From Murinocardiopsis flavida (GTDB lineage Bacteria > Actinomycetota > Actinomycetes > Streptosporangiales > Streptosporangiaceae), in NCBI RefSeq assembly GCF_003014485.1, contig NZ_PYGA01000011.1:62001-126000 (forward strand): a DNA stretch of 64,000 bases, in the 5' to 3' direction. Position numbers and translations under genes: made by a program. Position 1 is the first letter of the stretch. Every line of letters starts with the position of its first letter. The notes below the pieces were generated by a model. The model had not been told where the DNA came from, did not search any database, and was given only the letters and a program-made list of their open reading frames with translations. Shown here one piece after another: positions 10,057 through 17,873 of the stretch.

Positions 10057-10189
10057 GCGTCTTGCCTCACAACGCTGTGACCGGGCCCATTGTGGACGAT
10101 CGGCCCGGATCGATCGCGGATCCGGCCATCTGACCACGATTACCGGCCCAGTATGGACACTATGACCCTCATCACCTGATATTCAAGAC
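10057..10189. promoter_or_regulatory. Shared promoter region of Lrp regulator and BCDH operon
   Basis: A divergent control region of lower GC than its neighbours. Two related elements, TTGTGGACGAT near 10091 and TATGGACACTATG near 10152, are candidate Lrp sites. The E1alpha ATG has no ribosome site and a GATATT hexamer lies a few bases upstream, so a leaderless transcript is possible. Confidence 0.4.
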
Positions 10190-11371
10190 ATGGAGCGCAT
10201 AGACGACCGGCCCGAGGCACGGCTCGCACTTCCATCGGCCGAACCGATACGGCTCGTGGACCGTTCCGGCGGCCGCGTCCCGGGCGCACCGGTCCCGGCC
10301 CCCGATCCGCAGACCCTGGCGCGCCTGCTGCGGGCCATGGTCGTCGGCCGCCGCTTCGACCGCCAGGCCGGCGCGCTCGCCCGGCAGGGGCGCCTCGCCG
10401 TCTACCCCTCCTCCTTCGGCCAGGAGGCCTGCCAGGTGGGCGGCGCGCTGGCGCTCGCGCCCGCCGACTGGCTGTTCCCCACCTACCGCGACTGCGTCTC
10501 GCTGGTCGCCCGCGGTGTCGACCCCGTCGAGGTCCTCACCCTCCTGCGCGGTGACTGGCACAGCGGGTACGACCCCGAACGCCACCGCTGCGCGACCCAG
10601 TGCACGCCCCTGGCGACCAACGCCTCGCACGCCGTCGGCCTCACCTACGCCGCCCGCCGCAAGGGCGAGGACGTCGCGGCGCTCGTCCTCATGGGCGACG
10701 GTGCCACCAGCGAGGGCGACGCGCACGAGGCGTACAACTTCGCCGCGCTGTGGAACGCGCCCGTCGTCTTTTTGATCCAGAACAACCAGTGGGCCATCAG
10801 CGTCCCGGTGCGCAAGCAGTCCGCCGCGCCGACGCTCGCGCACAAGGCCATCGGCTACGGCATGCCGGGCGTTCGGGTCGACGGCAACGACGCCGCCGCC
10901 GTCCACGCCGTGGTCGACCAGGCCCTCGCCGAGGCCCGTTGCGGGCACGGGCCCACCATCATCGAGGCGATGACCTACCGGCTCGACCCGCACACCAACT
11001 CCGACGCGCCGCAGCGCTACCGGGACGACGACGAGTCCGAGCCGTGGCGCGAGCGCGACCCGATCGACCGCCTGACCGCGCTGCTGCGCGCCGAAGGGAT
11101 GGTCGACGACGCCGCGCTCGCCGCGATGGCCGAGGAGGGCGAGCGGCTGGCGGCGCAGGTCCGCGACCGGCTCGCCGAGGACGAGGCGCCCGACCCCGAG
11201 TCGCTGTTCGCGCACGTGTACGCGACCGTGCCGCACGCGCTCGCACGCCAGCGCGCGACCCTGCGCGATGAGCTGCGCGGCGAACCGGACGAGGGGCCGC
11301 TCGGGGAACCGGGCGCAGGACTGCCCGCCGAGCTGCGCGGCGGGGCGCACGACGAACTGAAAGAGGTCTAG
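10190..11371 (+). CDS. bkdA: Branched-chain 2-oxoacid dehydrogenase E1 alpha subunit
   Basis: The thiamine diphosphate-binding alpha subunit of E1, which with E1beta decarboxylates 2-oxoacids (of Val, Leu, Ile, or possibly pyruvate) and transfers the acyl group to the E2 lipoyl arm. Length 393 residues. The TPP/Mg motif GDGATSEGD (169-177) ends with NN at 198-199 in the expected spacing; FGQEACQVG and the phosphorylation-loop-like segment YRLDPHTNSDAP are present. The E1alpha/E1beta split and the Lrp partner favour a branched-chain (Bkd) complex over pyruvate. The last residues ELKEV overlap the first copy of a tandem repeat that carries the next ribosome site. The gene heads an operon with E1beta and E2; no E3 gene is present here. 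Confidence 0.9.
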   Translation: MERIDDRPEARLALPSAEPIRLVDRSGGRVPGAPVPAPDPQTLARLLRAMVVGRRFDRQAGALARQGRLAVYPSSFGQEACQVGGALALAPADWLFPTYRDCVSLVARGVDPVEVLTLLRGDWHSGYDPERHRCATQCTPLATNASHAVGLTYAARRKGEDVAALVLMGDGATSEGDAHEAYNFAALWNAPVVFLIQNNQWAISVPVRKQSAAPTLAHKAIGYGMPGVRVDGNDAAAVHAVVDQALAEARCGHGPTIIEAMTYRLDPHTNSDAPQRYRDDDESEPWRERDPIDRLTALLRAEGMVDDAALAAMAEEGERLAAQVRDRLAEDEAPDPESLFAHVYATVPHALARQRATLRDELRGEPDEGPLGEPGAGLPAELRGGAHDELKEV

Positions 11372-11505
11372 GCGCGTGGAACGGACTGCTTCTCGGTCAG
11401 CGCGGGCGGGCGCCCGCGGGAAAGGGGTCTAGCGCGTGGAACGGTCCGGTTCTCACCCAGCGCGGGCGGGCGCCCGCGGGAAAGAGGTCTAGGCGCGTGG
11501 AACTG
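11359..11505 (+). repeat. Triplicated 60/61-bp translation-initiation segment with two 18-codon mini-ORFs
   Basis: Three copies of a unit beginning GAAAGAGGTCTAGGCGCGTG (11359, 11420, 11480), each holding a Shine-Dalgarno, a TAG, and a GTG start. Copies one and two share CGCGGGCGGGCGCCCGCGGG; the third runs into E1beta. Between E1alpha and E1beta this makes two frames of 18 codons (11376-11432 and 11436-11492), each starting V-E-R and ending G-K-(G/E)-V. Gaps from stop to next GTG are 4, 3 and 4 bases, so all four frames could be translationally coupled. Confidence 0.8.
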
Positions 11506-12546
11506 TCTCTGGCCCAGGCGCTCAACCGGGCGCTGCGCGACGCACTGCGCGAGGATCCCGACGTGGTGGTCTACGGCGAGGACGTCGGACCGCTCGGCGG
11601 CGTCTTCCGGGTGACCGACGGCCTCACCGCCGAGTTCGGGGAGGAGCGCTGCTTCGACGCCCCGATCGCCGAGTCGGGGATCGTCGGGACCGCCATCGGC
11701 ATGGCGATGAACGGCCTGCGCCCGGTGGTCGAGATGCAGTTCGACGCATTCGGCTATCCCGCGTTCCAGCAGGTCGTGTCGCATCTCGCGAAGATGCGCA
11801 ACCGGACCATGGGCCGGCTCGGGCTGCCGGTCGTCGTCCGCGTGCCCTACGGCGGCGGCATCGGCGGCGTCGAGCACCACAGCGACTCCTCGGAGGCGTA
11901 CTACGCGCACACACCGGGGCTGACCGTGGTCACCCCGGCGGGCCCCGCCGACGGCTACTCGATGCTGCGCGACGCCATCGCGCTCCCCGACCCCGTCATC
12001 TTCCTGGAGCCCAAGCGGCTGTACTGGTCCAAGGCCGAGGTCGGCGCCCCGGCGCGCACCGAGGCGCTCGACCGCGCCGTCGTCCGGCGCGCCGGATCCG
12101 ATGTCACACTGCTCGCCTACGGCCCCACGGTCCCCACCGCGCTGGAGGCCGCCGAGGCCGCGCACGCCGACGGCTGCGCCGTGGAGGTCGTCGACCTGCG
12201 CAGCCTGGCGCCGTTCGACGACGCCACCGTCACCGCGTCGGTGCGCCGCACGGGGCGCGCCGTGGTGGTGCACGAGGCGTCGACGTTCGGCGGGTACGGC
12301 GCGGAGGTCGCCGCCCGCGTCACCGAGCAGTGCTTCCACTACCTGGAGGCGCCGGTGCTGCGCGTGGGCGGCTTCGACATCCCCTATCCCCCGCCCAAGC
12401 TCGAACACCTCCACCTGCCCGGTGTCGACCGGATCCTGGACGCGATCGCGCGCTTGCAGTGGGAGTCCGGCTGGACCCCCGGCGCGGCGCCGGGCGGGCC
12501 CGCGGGCGCGGGCCCGGCGCTGCCCGCGGCGAGGAGCACGTCGTGA
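11497..12546 (+). CDS. bkdB: Branched-chain 2-oxoacid dehydrogenase E1 beta subunit
   Basis: The 349-residue beta subunit that completes the E1 active site. It starts at GTG 11497 behind AAAGAGG, and the first residues (ELSLAQALNRAL) match family starts. Motifs include EDVGPLGGVFRVTDGL, FDAPIAESGIVGTAIGMA, VRVPYGGGIGGVEHHSDS (with the HH pair of BCKDH E1beta) and EPKRLYW. The Pro-rich last 20 residues extend past the usual end. Its stop overlaps the E2 GTG start (GTGA), indicating translational coupling. The start region is the third copy of the tandem repeat described at 11359-11505. Confidence 0.92.
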   Translation: MELSLAQALNRALRDALREDPDVVVYGEDVGPLGGVFRVTDGLTAEFGEERCFDAPIAESGIVGTAIGMAMNGLRPVVEMQFDAFGYPAFQQVVSHLAKMRNRTMGRLGLPVVVRVPYGGGIGGVEHHSDSSEAYYAHTPGLTVVTPAGPADGYSMLRDAIALPDPVIFLEPKRLYWSKAEVGAPARTEALDRAVVRRAGSDVTLLAYGPTVPTALEAAEAAHADGCAVEVVDLRSLAPFDDATVTASVRRTGRAVVVHEASTFGGYGAEVAARVTEQCFHYLEAPVLRVGGFDIPYPPPKLEHLHLPGVDRILDAIARLQWESGWTPGAAPGGPAGAGPALPAARSTS

Positions 12547-13889
12547 GCGGCCGCGACTTCCTGCTGCCGGATCTCGGCGAGGGCCTGGCCTCGGCCGAGA
12601 TCGTCACCTGGCTGGTGGCCGAGGGCGACACGGTCGGCATCGACCAGCCGGTCGCCGAGGTAGAGACGGCCAAGGCCGTGGTGGAGGTGCCGTGCCCGTT
12701 CGCCGGGCGTGTCAGCAGGCTCCACGGCGCGCCCGGTGACACCGTCGCCGTCGGCGCCCCGCTCATCAGCATCACGGCCACGGCGCCGGAGCCCGCCGCA
12801 GGACTGGGCGAGCCCGGCGTCGTCGTGCCCCGGTCCCGGGGGCCCGCGGAGAACGGCCGCGGCGGCAATGGCGCCGCCGCGGGGGAACCCGGCTCCGGAG
12901 CGGTCCTCGTGGGCTACGGCACGGGCGCGGGGACGCCGCGCCGCAGGCGCGGCCGGCAGGTCCCCGGCATGGACGGGTCCCGGACAACGGAGTCCCGGGG
13001 CCCGTCCGACCGCGCGGCGGGACACGAGCGGATCGCGGTGGTGTCCCCGCTGGTGCGCCGGATCGCCCGCGAGAACGGCATCGACATCGCGTCGGTGCCC
13101 GGCACGGGCGAGCGCGGCCTGATCCTGCGCCGCGACGTCATGGACGCCGTTGCGCGGGCGGGCACGCCCGCACCCGCCGGACCGGCGCGCACCGGGCCGG
13201 TGCGGCGGGTTCCGCTGCGCGGGGCGCGGGGCGCCATGGCGGAGAAGCTGAGCCGGTCGCGCCGGGAGATCCCCGAGGCGACCGTGTGGGTGGACGTCGA
13301 CGCCTCCGGCCTGCTCGACCTGCGCCGGGCGCTGAACGAGGCCGATCCCGGCCGGCCGGTGGGCCTGCTGGCCCTGGTGGCGCGGTTCTGCCTGCTGGGC
13401 CTGGCCCGCTATCCGGCGCTGAACTCCCGCGTCGACACCGAGCGCGCCGAGGTGCTGCACTACGCCGATGTCAACCTGGGGTTCGCCGCGCAGACGCCGC
13501 GCGGGCTGCTGGTCCCGGTGGTGCACGGCGCCCAGGCGATGTCCACCAGGGAGCTGGCGGCGGCGTTGGGCGCGGCGACCGAGTCGGCGCGCGCCGGGCG
13601 GCTGCGCCCGGCGCAGCTCACCGGCGGCACGTTCACCGTCAACAACTACGGCGTCTTCGGTGTGGACGGCTCGGCCGCGATCATCAACCACCCGGAGGCG
13701 GCGATCCTCGGCATGGGCCGCATCGCGAAGCGTCCGTGGGTGGTGGGCGACGACCTGGCCGTGCGGCCCGTCACCGAGCTGACGCTCGCGTTCGACCACC
13801 GGGTCTGCGACGGCGAGCAGGCGGGCGGGTTCCTGCGGTTCGTCGCCGACTGCGTGGAGCGGCCGGCGATCGCCCTGGGCGAGGTGTGA
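12543..13889 (+). CDS. bkdC: Dihydrolipoamide acyltransferase E2 component
   Basis: A 448-residue E2 core protein that accepts the acyl group from E1 and passes it to CoA. One N-terminal lipoyl domain (residues 5-80) carries the lipoylated lysine K44 in VETAKAVVEVP. After an Ala/Gly/Arg-rich linker comes the peripheral subunit-binding domain (about 166-203, VVSPLVRRIARENGI then GTGERGLILRRDV). The catalytic domain ends with DHRVCDG (418-424), the His/Asp acyltransferase motif. The single lipoyl domain and operon position fit a branched-chain complex. Start is the GTG overlapping the E1beta stop by four bases. It converges on the coiled-coil protein gene with a 37-base gap and no obvious terminator. 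Confidence 0.92.
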   Translation: MSGRDFLLPDLGEGLASAEIVTWLVAEGDTVGIDQPVAEVETAKAVVEVPCPFAGRVSRLHGAPGDTVAVGAPLISITATAPEPAAGLGEPGVVVPRSRGPAENGRGGNGAAAGEPGSGAVLVGYGTGAGTPRRRRGRQVPGMDGSRTTESRGPSDRAAGHERIAVVSPLVRRIARENGIDIASVPGTGERGLILRRDVMDAVARAGTPAPAGPARTGPVRRVPLRGARGAMAEKLSRSRREIPEATVWVDVDASGLLDLRRALNEADPGRPVGLLALVARFCLLGLARYPALNSRVDTERAEVLHYADVNLGFAAQTPRGLLVPVVHGAQAMSTRELAAALGAATESARAGRLRPAQLTGGTFTVNNYGVFGVDGSAAIINHPEAAILGMGRIAKRPWVVGDDLAVRPVTELTLAFDHRVCDGEQAGGFLRFVADCVERPAIALGEV

Positions 13890-13926
13890 CCCCGGGACAC
13901 GGGGGTCCACACGCCGCCGTCGGCCG

Positions 13927-14868
13927 CTACGCGGTCTCCGCCTCGCTGCGGGATCCGAACCGGGTGAACAGGTTCGGGCGGCGGTGCCGGCCCGAGAACC
14001 GCTCGGCGATGTTGCGCCGGTTGGCCAGGTAGGCGGCTCCCGCGAGAGCGGCGACGAGGAGCATGGTCAGGCCGCCCGCTGCGACGGGCAGGTCCTCGGA
14101 GACGTTCGCGACCTCGTGCACGGAGCCGGACTGCGTCCCACCGGAGCCGCCGGACCCGTTGGAGCCCGCCGGCGCGGCAGCGGCGTCGAGGTGATCGTCC
14201 ATCGCCTCGGTCCGGCTGGCGGCGGCCCCGTCCTTGAGATCCTGCTGGTTCTCCTGGATCTGCTTCTTGGCGGCCGCCTCCTGCTCCTTCTTCTCTTCCT
14301 TCTTCTCCGCCTTCTGCTGCTCCTGCTCCTTCTTCTGCTGCTGCTCCTTCTTCTGCTCCTCGGTGGGTTCGTCGGAGACAGCGTCGGTGCAGGGGCTGTC
14401 GGGGGCGCCCATGGGGTGCGGTGCACCCTCCTTGCCGGCGCCGTCGCCCCACTCGGTGATGTGGTACTCGACGTCTTCGAGGTGGCCCTCGCCGCCGCTG
14501 ACGGTGAGGCTTTCGGAGTCGAAGGACTGGCCGGTCAGTTCGGCGAAGGTCTCGCCGTCCATGTCGAGGAGGACACCGCAGTCGGCCGCCGGGTCGCCGG
14601 GGCCGCGGTCGCCGATGAAGAAGTCGGCCTTCTTGCCCTTGTACTCGACATAGCCCTCGGTGCCGAGGGGCCAGCTGGGGCTCGCGAAGAGGCCCTTCTG
14701 CATCGGCTCGCCGGACGCGGGAGCGCCGGTGTCGCCGTTGATGCCGGAACCGTCGTCCCAGAAGTAGGACGATTTGACTTCGCCGTGCTGAATAGAGCTC
14801 ATGAGTGAGAAACCAGGGTTGGGAGCGGGGTGTCGACCTGGTACATAAGGCGCATTTCGGTCATCCAT
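13927..14868 (-). CDS. RlpA-like (DPBB) domain protein with coiled coil and C-terminal membrane anchor
   Basis: A 313-residue protein of unknown role. Residues 30-140 resemble a double-psi beta-barrel: GAPASGEPM, then SPSWPLGT and FFIGDRGPGDP, the last including the conserved aspartate of RlpA/expansin-type domains. Residues 169-212 are a Lys/Glu/Gln-rich likely coiled coil, followed by a Gly/Ser linker and one membrane segment (LTMLLVAALAGAAYLA, about 266-283) with a basic tail. What is odd is the absence of any N-terminal signal peptide: the frame upstream of ATG 14868 and the alternative start at 14802 give none, although a DPBB domain usually acts outside the cell. A C-terminal (tail) anchor or a lost leader are possibilities. 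There is no clear ribosome site. Confidence 0.6.
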   Translation of the reverse strand: MDDRNAPYVPGRHPAPNPGFSLMSSIQHGEVKSSYFWDDGSGINGDTGAPASGEPMQKGLFASPSWPLGTEGYVEYKGKKADFFIGDRGPGDPAADCGVLLDMDGETFAELTGQSFDSESLTVSGGEGHLEDVEYHITEWGDGAGKEGAPHPMGAPDSPCTDAVSDEPTEEQKKEQQQKKEQEQQKAEKKEEKKEQEAAAKKQIQENQQDLKDGAAASRTEAMDDHLDAAAAPAGSNGSGGSGGTQSGSVHEVANVSEDLPVAAGGLTMLLVAALAGAAYLANRRNIAERFSGRHRRPNLFTRFGSRSEAETA

Positions 14869-15265
14869 GGCCGTGCTGAAGACACCGGCCGACCGGATGG
14901 CACGCGAACGAGTGCCGCGTGCGATAGGTGGTGGACCACCGCTGGGGTGGGTGACCCGACGAGTCGTGACTCGTCCCCTGAACGGGATGGGGGCTCATGC
15001 GCCCTGGAGAACCGAATGGCCTGCCAGGATCGACATCAGTTCGCGAACAGCCGGATACCGACTAGGTCACGAACCGATCACGAAGGACTCTAGCCCACGG
15101 TCAAGCAAAGCGTGCCCCTCCGAACATAAAACTACAGAGCGTGCACAATCGGGCACAGGTCAAGTGTCGCCCAGCAGAAACCAAATGTTCGCCATAGCAG
15201 GCTTTTCGACCCATTGCCACGTGCGCCACACGCGACACAGCACACATCAATGAGTGACCCAGGTC
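14869..15265. other. AT-richer intergenic region
   Basis: Nearly 400 bases of relatively low GC between the coiled-coil protein gene and the small zinc-ribbon gene. I find no supported coding frame on either strand. It contains an 18-bp palindrome (14958-14975) and several TTGAC- and TAGAGT-like elements, so it probably holds the promoter of the minus-strand gene at 14868. Confidence 0.55.
14958..14975. promoter_or_regulatory. 18-bp palindrome, candidate operator
   Basis: GACGAGTC-GT-GACTCGTC is a perfect inverted repeat with a two-base centre, about 90 bases upstream of the ATG at 14868. It is too short and too compact for a good terminator and is placed like an operator. Confidence 0.45.
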
Positions 15266-15472
15266 TCAGTTCCTGCTCGACGGTTCGGGGTACCCGCCGG
15301 GCCCGCCCGCAGAGGGCCCCGCCGAATCCACCCTCCTGCGCCCGCATGGGCAGCGCAGGTAGCGCACGATCCCCTGCGTCGTGTAGTGGGAGGACTCCAC
15401 CACGGCCGCGTCGGCGGGGCCGCCGCACGCCCCGCACACCCTGATCGCGAACCCGACGAACTCCTGATCCAT
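15266..15472 (-). CDS. Small zinc-ribbon-like protein
   Basis: A 68-residue protein starting at ATG 15472 (MDQEFVGFAIRVCGACGG). Two CxxC/CxC-type knuckles are visible: CGAC at about residues 13-16 and CPCG near 44-47, enough for one zinc ribbon. The rest, DAAVVESSHYTTQGIVRYLR, fits a compact beta-rich fold, and the C-terminus is Gly/Pro-rich. It is divergent from the CGNR regulator gene with a 103-base gap and may be regulated with it. I do not recognise a named family; similar short actinobacterial proteins are annotated as hypothetical. Confidence 0.6.
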   Translation of the reverse strand: MDQEFVGFAIRVCGACGGPADAAVVESSHYTTQGIVRYLRCPCGRRRVDSAGPSAGGPGGYPEPSSRN

Positions 15473-15565
15473 GCCCGCCCCACCGCTCCCCTGCGGCCAC
15501 CGGACGCTGCCGTGGCGGCAGCGGCGCGCGAGGCTCGCGCCGGGCCGCGTCCGACCAGCGTGCTG

Positions 15566-15571
15566 TAATGT
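15566..15571 (+). promoter_or_regulatory. -10 element for a leaderless transcript of the CGNR gene
   Basis: TAATGT fits the actinobacterial TANNNT -10 consensus and ends four bases before the GTG at 15576. No Shine-Dalgarno precedes that GTG, so the message probably begins at or next to the start codon. Confidence 0.5.
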
Positions 15572-15575
15572 CCTT

Positions 15576-16097
15576 GTGCATTTCAACACTTACGGAGGGA
15601 CCGGCGCCTCCGTCGCCGTCGACCTGCTCAACGCCGCCGACCGCAGCGCCGCCGCGCTCGTGCCCGTGCTCCGCGCGAACGAGATCGTCCGGCCCGACAT
15701 CGACGCCGACCAGGCACGGCGGCTGATGGCGTGGATCGAGCGCCTCCGCCCGTTGTTCGGCGAACCCGACCGGGACGCCCAGATCGCCCTCATCAACCAG
15801 CTGCTGCGCGAATCGGCCACCTGCGTGCAGGTCTCCACCCACGACGGCGCGGCGCCCCACCTGCACTACGTCAGCCAGGTCCACGACACCGCGGAACGGC
15901 TCCGGGGGACCACGGCCGGCGGGCTGGCCGTCGCCATCTGCGGGGCGGGCGGCGACCGCCTCGGCTGCTGCGCGCGCGACGGCTGCCCGACCGTGTTCAT
16001 CGACACATCCCGCAACGGGCGCCGCCGGTTCTGCTCGGTGACCTGCGCAAACCGGGTCAACGTCGCGGCACACCGCGCCCGTTCGGCGGTCACGTGA
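15576..16097 (+). CDS. CGNR zinc-finger (ABATE-type) putative regulator
   Basis: A 173-residue protein. The opening HFNTYGGTGASVAVDLLNAAD matches the N-terminal ABATE domain start of CGNR proteins, which fixes GTG 15576 as the start (shown here as two parts: HFNTYGG and VAVDLLNAAD). The C-terminal 45 residues form the zinc finger: LGCCARDGCPTVF, then RRRFCSVTCANRVNVAAHR, where CANR replaces the canonical CGNR. The family is thought to consist of stress-related transcription regulators, mostly from domain architecture rather than experiment. The last codons and stop (GTCACGTGA) form the edge of the 57-bp repeat array that follows. Confidence 0.82.
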   Translation: MHFNTYGGTGASVAVDLLNAADRSAAALVPVLRANEIVRPDIDADQARRLMAWIERLRPLFGEPDRDAQIALINQLLRESATCVQVSTHDGAAPHLHYVSQVHDTAERLRGTTAGGLAVAICGAGGDRLGCCARDGCPTVFIDTSRNGRRRFCSVTCANRVNVAAHRARSAVT

Positions 16098-16440
16098 CCC
16101 GGGCGGCCCGCACGATGCTCAGGTGGCCCGGGCCCGCCGGTGCTCCGCTGACCCGCCCGAACTTGGTGCCCAAATGACCCGGCTCACCCGGTGTTCCGGT
16201 GACCTGGGCCCGCCCGAACTTGGTACTCAAGTGACCTGGCCCACCCGGTGTTCCGGTGACCTGGGCCCGCCCGAACTTGGTACTCAAGTGACCTGGCCCA
16301 CCCGGTGTTCCGGTGACCTGGGCCCGCCCGAACTTGGTACTCAAGTGACCTGGCCCACCCGGTGTTCCGGTGACCTGGGCCCGCCCGAACTTGGTGCTCA
16401 GGTGACCTGGCCCACCCGGTGTTCAGGTGACCTGGGCCCG
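16094..16440. repeat. 57-bp tandem repeat array between convergent genes
   Basis: Four full 57-bp copies start at 16199, 16256, 16313 and 16370, preceded by a 51-bp variant (16148) and a degenerate 54-bp copy (16094); a truncated copy at 16427 runs into kynU. The unit begins GTGACCTGGGCCCGCCCGAA and ends CACCCGGTGTTCCG. The middle copies are almost identical, the outer ones diverged, as in expanding minisatellites. 57 is 19 codons, so long spurious frames cross the array on both strands. Stop codons of both flanking genes sit in the repeat sequence. Confidence 0.9.
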
Positions 16441-17664
16441 CTCGGCGAACGCCGGGTCGCGCCACTCCCCCGACTCCACCACCGCAACCAGGGCGCTCGC
16501 CGCGTCGAAGACGTCGACGTAGCGCAGGTACAGCGGGGTAAAACCGAACCGCAGCACATCGGGGTCGCGGAAGTCGCCCACGACCCCCCGGGCCGCCAGC
16601 GCCCGCACCATCGCGTACCCGTCGGGGTGGCGCAGCGCCACCTGGCTGCCGCGCCGCTCGTGCTCACGCGGAGTGAGCAGGCCCAGCCCGGCGCGTTCGG
16701 TGACGGCGATGAACAGGTCGCCGAGTTCCAGGCTCTTGGCGCGCAGCAGCGCCATGTCGACCCCCGCGAACACGTCCAGGCCCGCCTCCAGCGCCGCGTC
16801 GGCCACCAGCGGCTGCGAGCCGCTGAGGAACCGGCTGACGCCCTCGGCCGGTGCGTACTCGGCGGTGAAGTCGAACGGGCGGGCGTGGCCGTGCCACCCG
16901 GTCAGCGGCTGCCGCGCCGCGGCGTGGTGCCGCTCGGCGGCGAAGGTGAAGGCCGGGGCCCCGGGGCCGCCGTTGAGGTACTTGTAGGTGCAGCCCACCG
17001 CGAAGTCGACGCCGCACGCGTTCAGCTCAACGGGCAGCGCACCCACGCTGTGGCACAGGTCCCAGACGACGAGCGCGCCGTGCTCGTGCGCGAGGCGGGT
17101 GATCCCGGCCATGTCGCGCAGCTCCCCTGTGCGGTAGTCGACGTGGCTCAGCAGCAGCACAGCGGCGTCGCCCGGTTCCAGCGCCGCCCTGATCGCCGCG
17201 GCGTCGGCGCGGTCGACCCGGCGCTCGCGCGCGCCGCACAGCTCCGCCGCGCCCTGCGTCATGTAGAGGTCCGTAGGGAAGTTGCCCGCCTCCCCCACCA
17301 CGACGTCGCGGCCCGGGTTCAGGCGCAGCGCCGCGACGAGCGTCTTGAACAGGTTCACCGAGGTCCCGTCGCCGACGACGACCTCGTCCGGCCAGGCCCC
17401 CACGAGCGGGGCGATCTTCGCGCCGAGCGCGCGCGGCTTGTCCCACCACCCCGCGTCGTTCCAGCTCGCGATGAGGTGGTGCCCCCACTGGCGCTCCACG
17501 AGGTCGGCCACCCGCCCCGGAGCGGCTTTGGGAAGGGCGCCCAGCGAGTTGCCGTCGAGGTAGACGATCCCCTCGGGCAGGGTGAACTCGGCGCGCAGCC
17601 CCGCCAGCGGGTCGGCCGCGTCGCGCTGCTCGCACCAGGCTCGGGTGGCCGGGATGCTCGCCAT
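16423..17664 (-). CDS. kynU: Kynureninase
   Basis: A PLP enzyme that cleaves kynurenine to anthranilate and alanine (or 3-hydroxykynurenine to 3-hydroxyanthranilate) in tryptophan breakdown. Length 413 residues, normal for bacteria. Motifs: GIVYLDGNSLGALP near the start, GDGTSVNLFK, SHVDYRTGELRDM, VWDLCHSVGALPV, and the PLP lysine in GCTYKYLNGGPG. The ATG at 17664 has GAAGGAG eight bases upstream. The C-terminal AERAQVT and stop lie within a copy of the 57-bp repeat, so the array may have altered the C-terminus. kynA lies upstream with a 209-base repeat-rich gap. Confidence 0.95.
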   Translation of the reverse strand: MASIPATRAWCEQRDAADPLAGLRAEFTLPEGIVYLDGNSLGALPKAAPGRVADLVERQWGHHLIASWNDAGWWDKPRALGAKIAPLVGAWPDEVVVGDGTSVNLFKTLVAALRLNPGRDVVVGEAGNFPTDLYMTQGAAELCGARERRVDRADAAAIRAALEPGDAAVLLLSHVDYRTGELRDMAGITRLAHEHGALVVWDLCHSVGALPVELNACGVDFAVGCTYKYLNGGPGAPAFTFAAERHHAAARQPLTGWHGHARPFDFTAEYAPAEGVSRFLSGSQPLVADAALEAGLDVFAGVDMALLRAKSLELGDLFIAVTERAGLGLLTPREHERRGSQVALRHPDGYAMVRALAARGVVGDFRDPDVLRFGFTPLYLRYVDVFDAASALVAVVESGEWRDPAFAERAQVT

Positions 17665-17717
17665 CGTGTGCTCCTTCGGGTCTGCCGCGGAACCGGCGGC
17701 GGGCGGGAACGGCGCTG

Positions 17718-17871
17718 CCAGTGTGTTGCCAGTGCTGCCTGTGCTGCCTGTGCTGCCAGGACTGCCAGGACTGCCAGGGCCCTCAGGACTGTCAGGGCAC
17801 TCAGTGCCACCAGAGTCGCCGGTGCCGTCAGGGCTGTCGGGACAGTCAGGGCTGTCAGGACCGTCGGACGG
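17718..17871. repeat. Degenerate 9-bp repeats between kynA and kynU
   Basis: A run of degenerate nonamers such as CTGCCTGTG, CTGCCAGGA and CTGTCAGGG fills most of the gap between the kynA stop and the kynU start. The period of nine keeps the kynU frame open upstream and yields a collagen-like Gly-Ser-Pro/Gly-Ser-Thr run if translated, which I treat as an artefact. Confidence 0.75.
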
Positions 17872-17873
17872 GG

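Noticed and set aside
16094-16440. CRISPR-like direct repeats.
   Set aside because: Units are contiguous without unique spacers, outer copies decay, and no cas genes are near.
16090-16465. Repeat-containing peptides encoded across the 57-bp array.
   Set aside because: The array period is 19 codons so every frame stays open; there is no ribosome site and the sequence lies between two convergent stop codons.
17665-17873. Collagen-like N-terminal extension of kynureninase (Gly-Ser-Pro/Gly-Ser-Thr repeats).
   Set aside because: The ATG at 17664 has a strong ribosome site and matches family starts; the extension arises from 9-bp DNA repeats.
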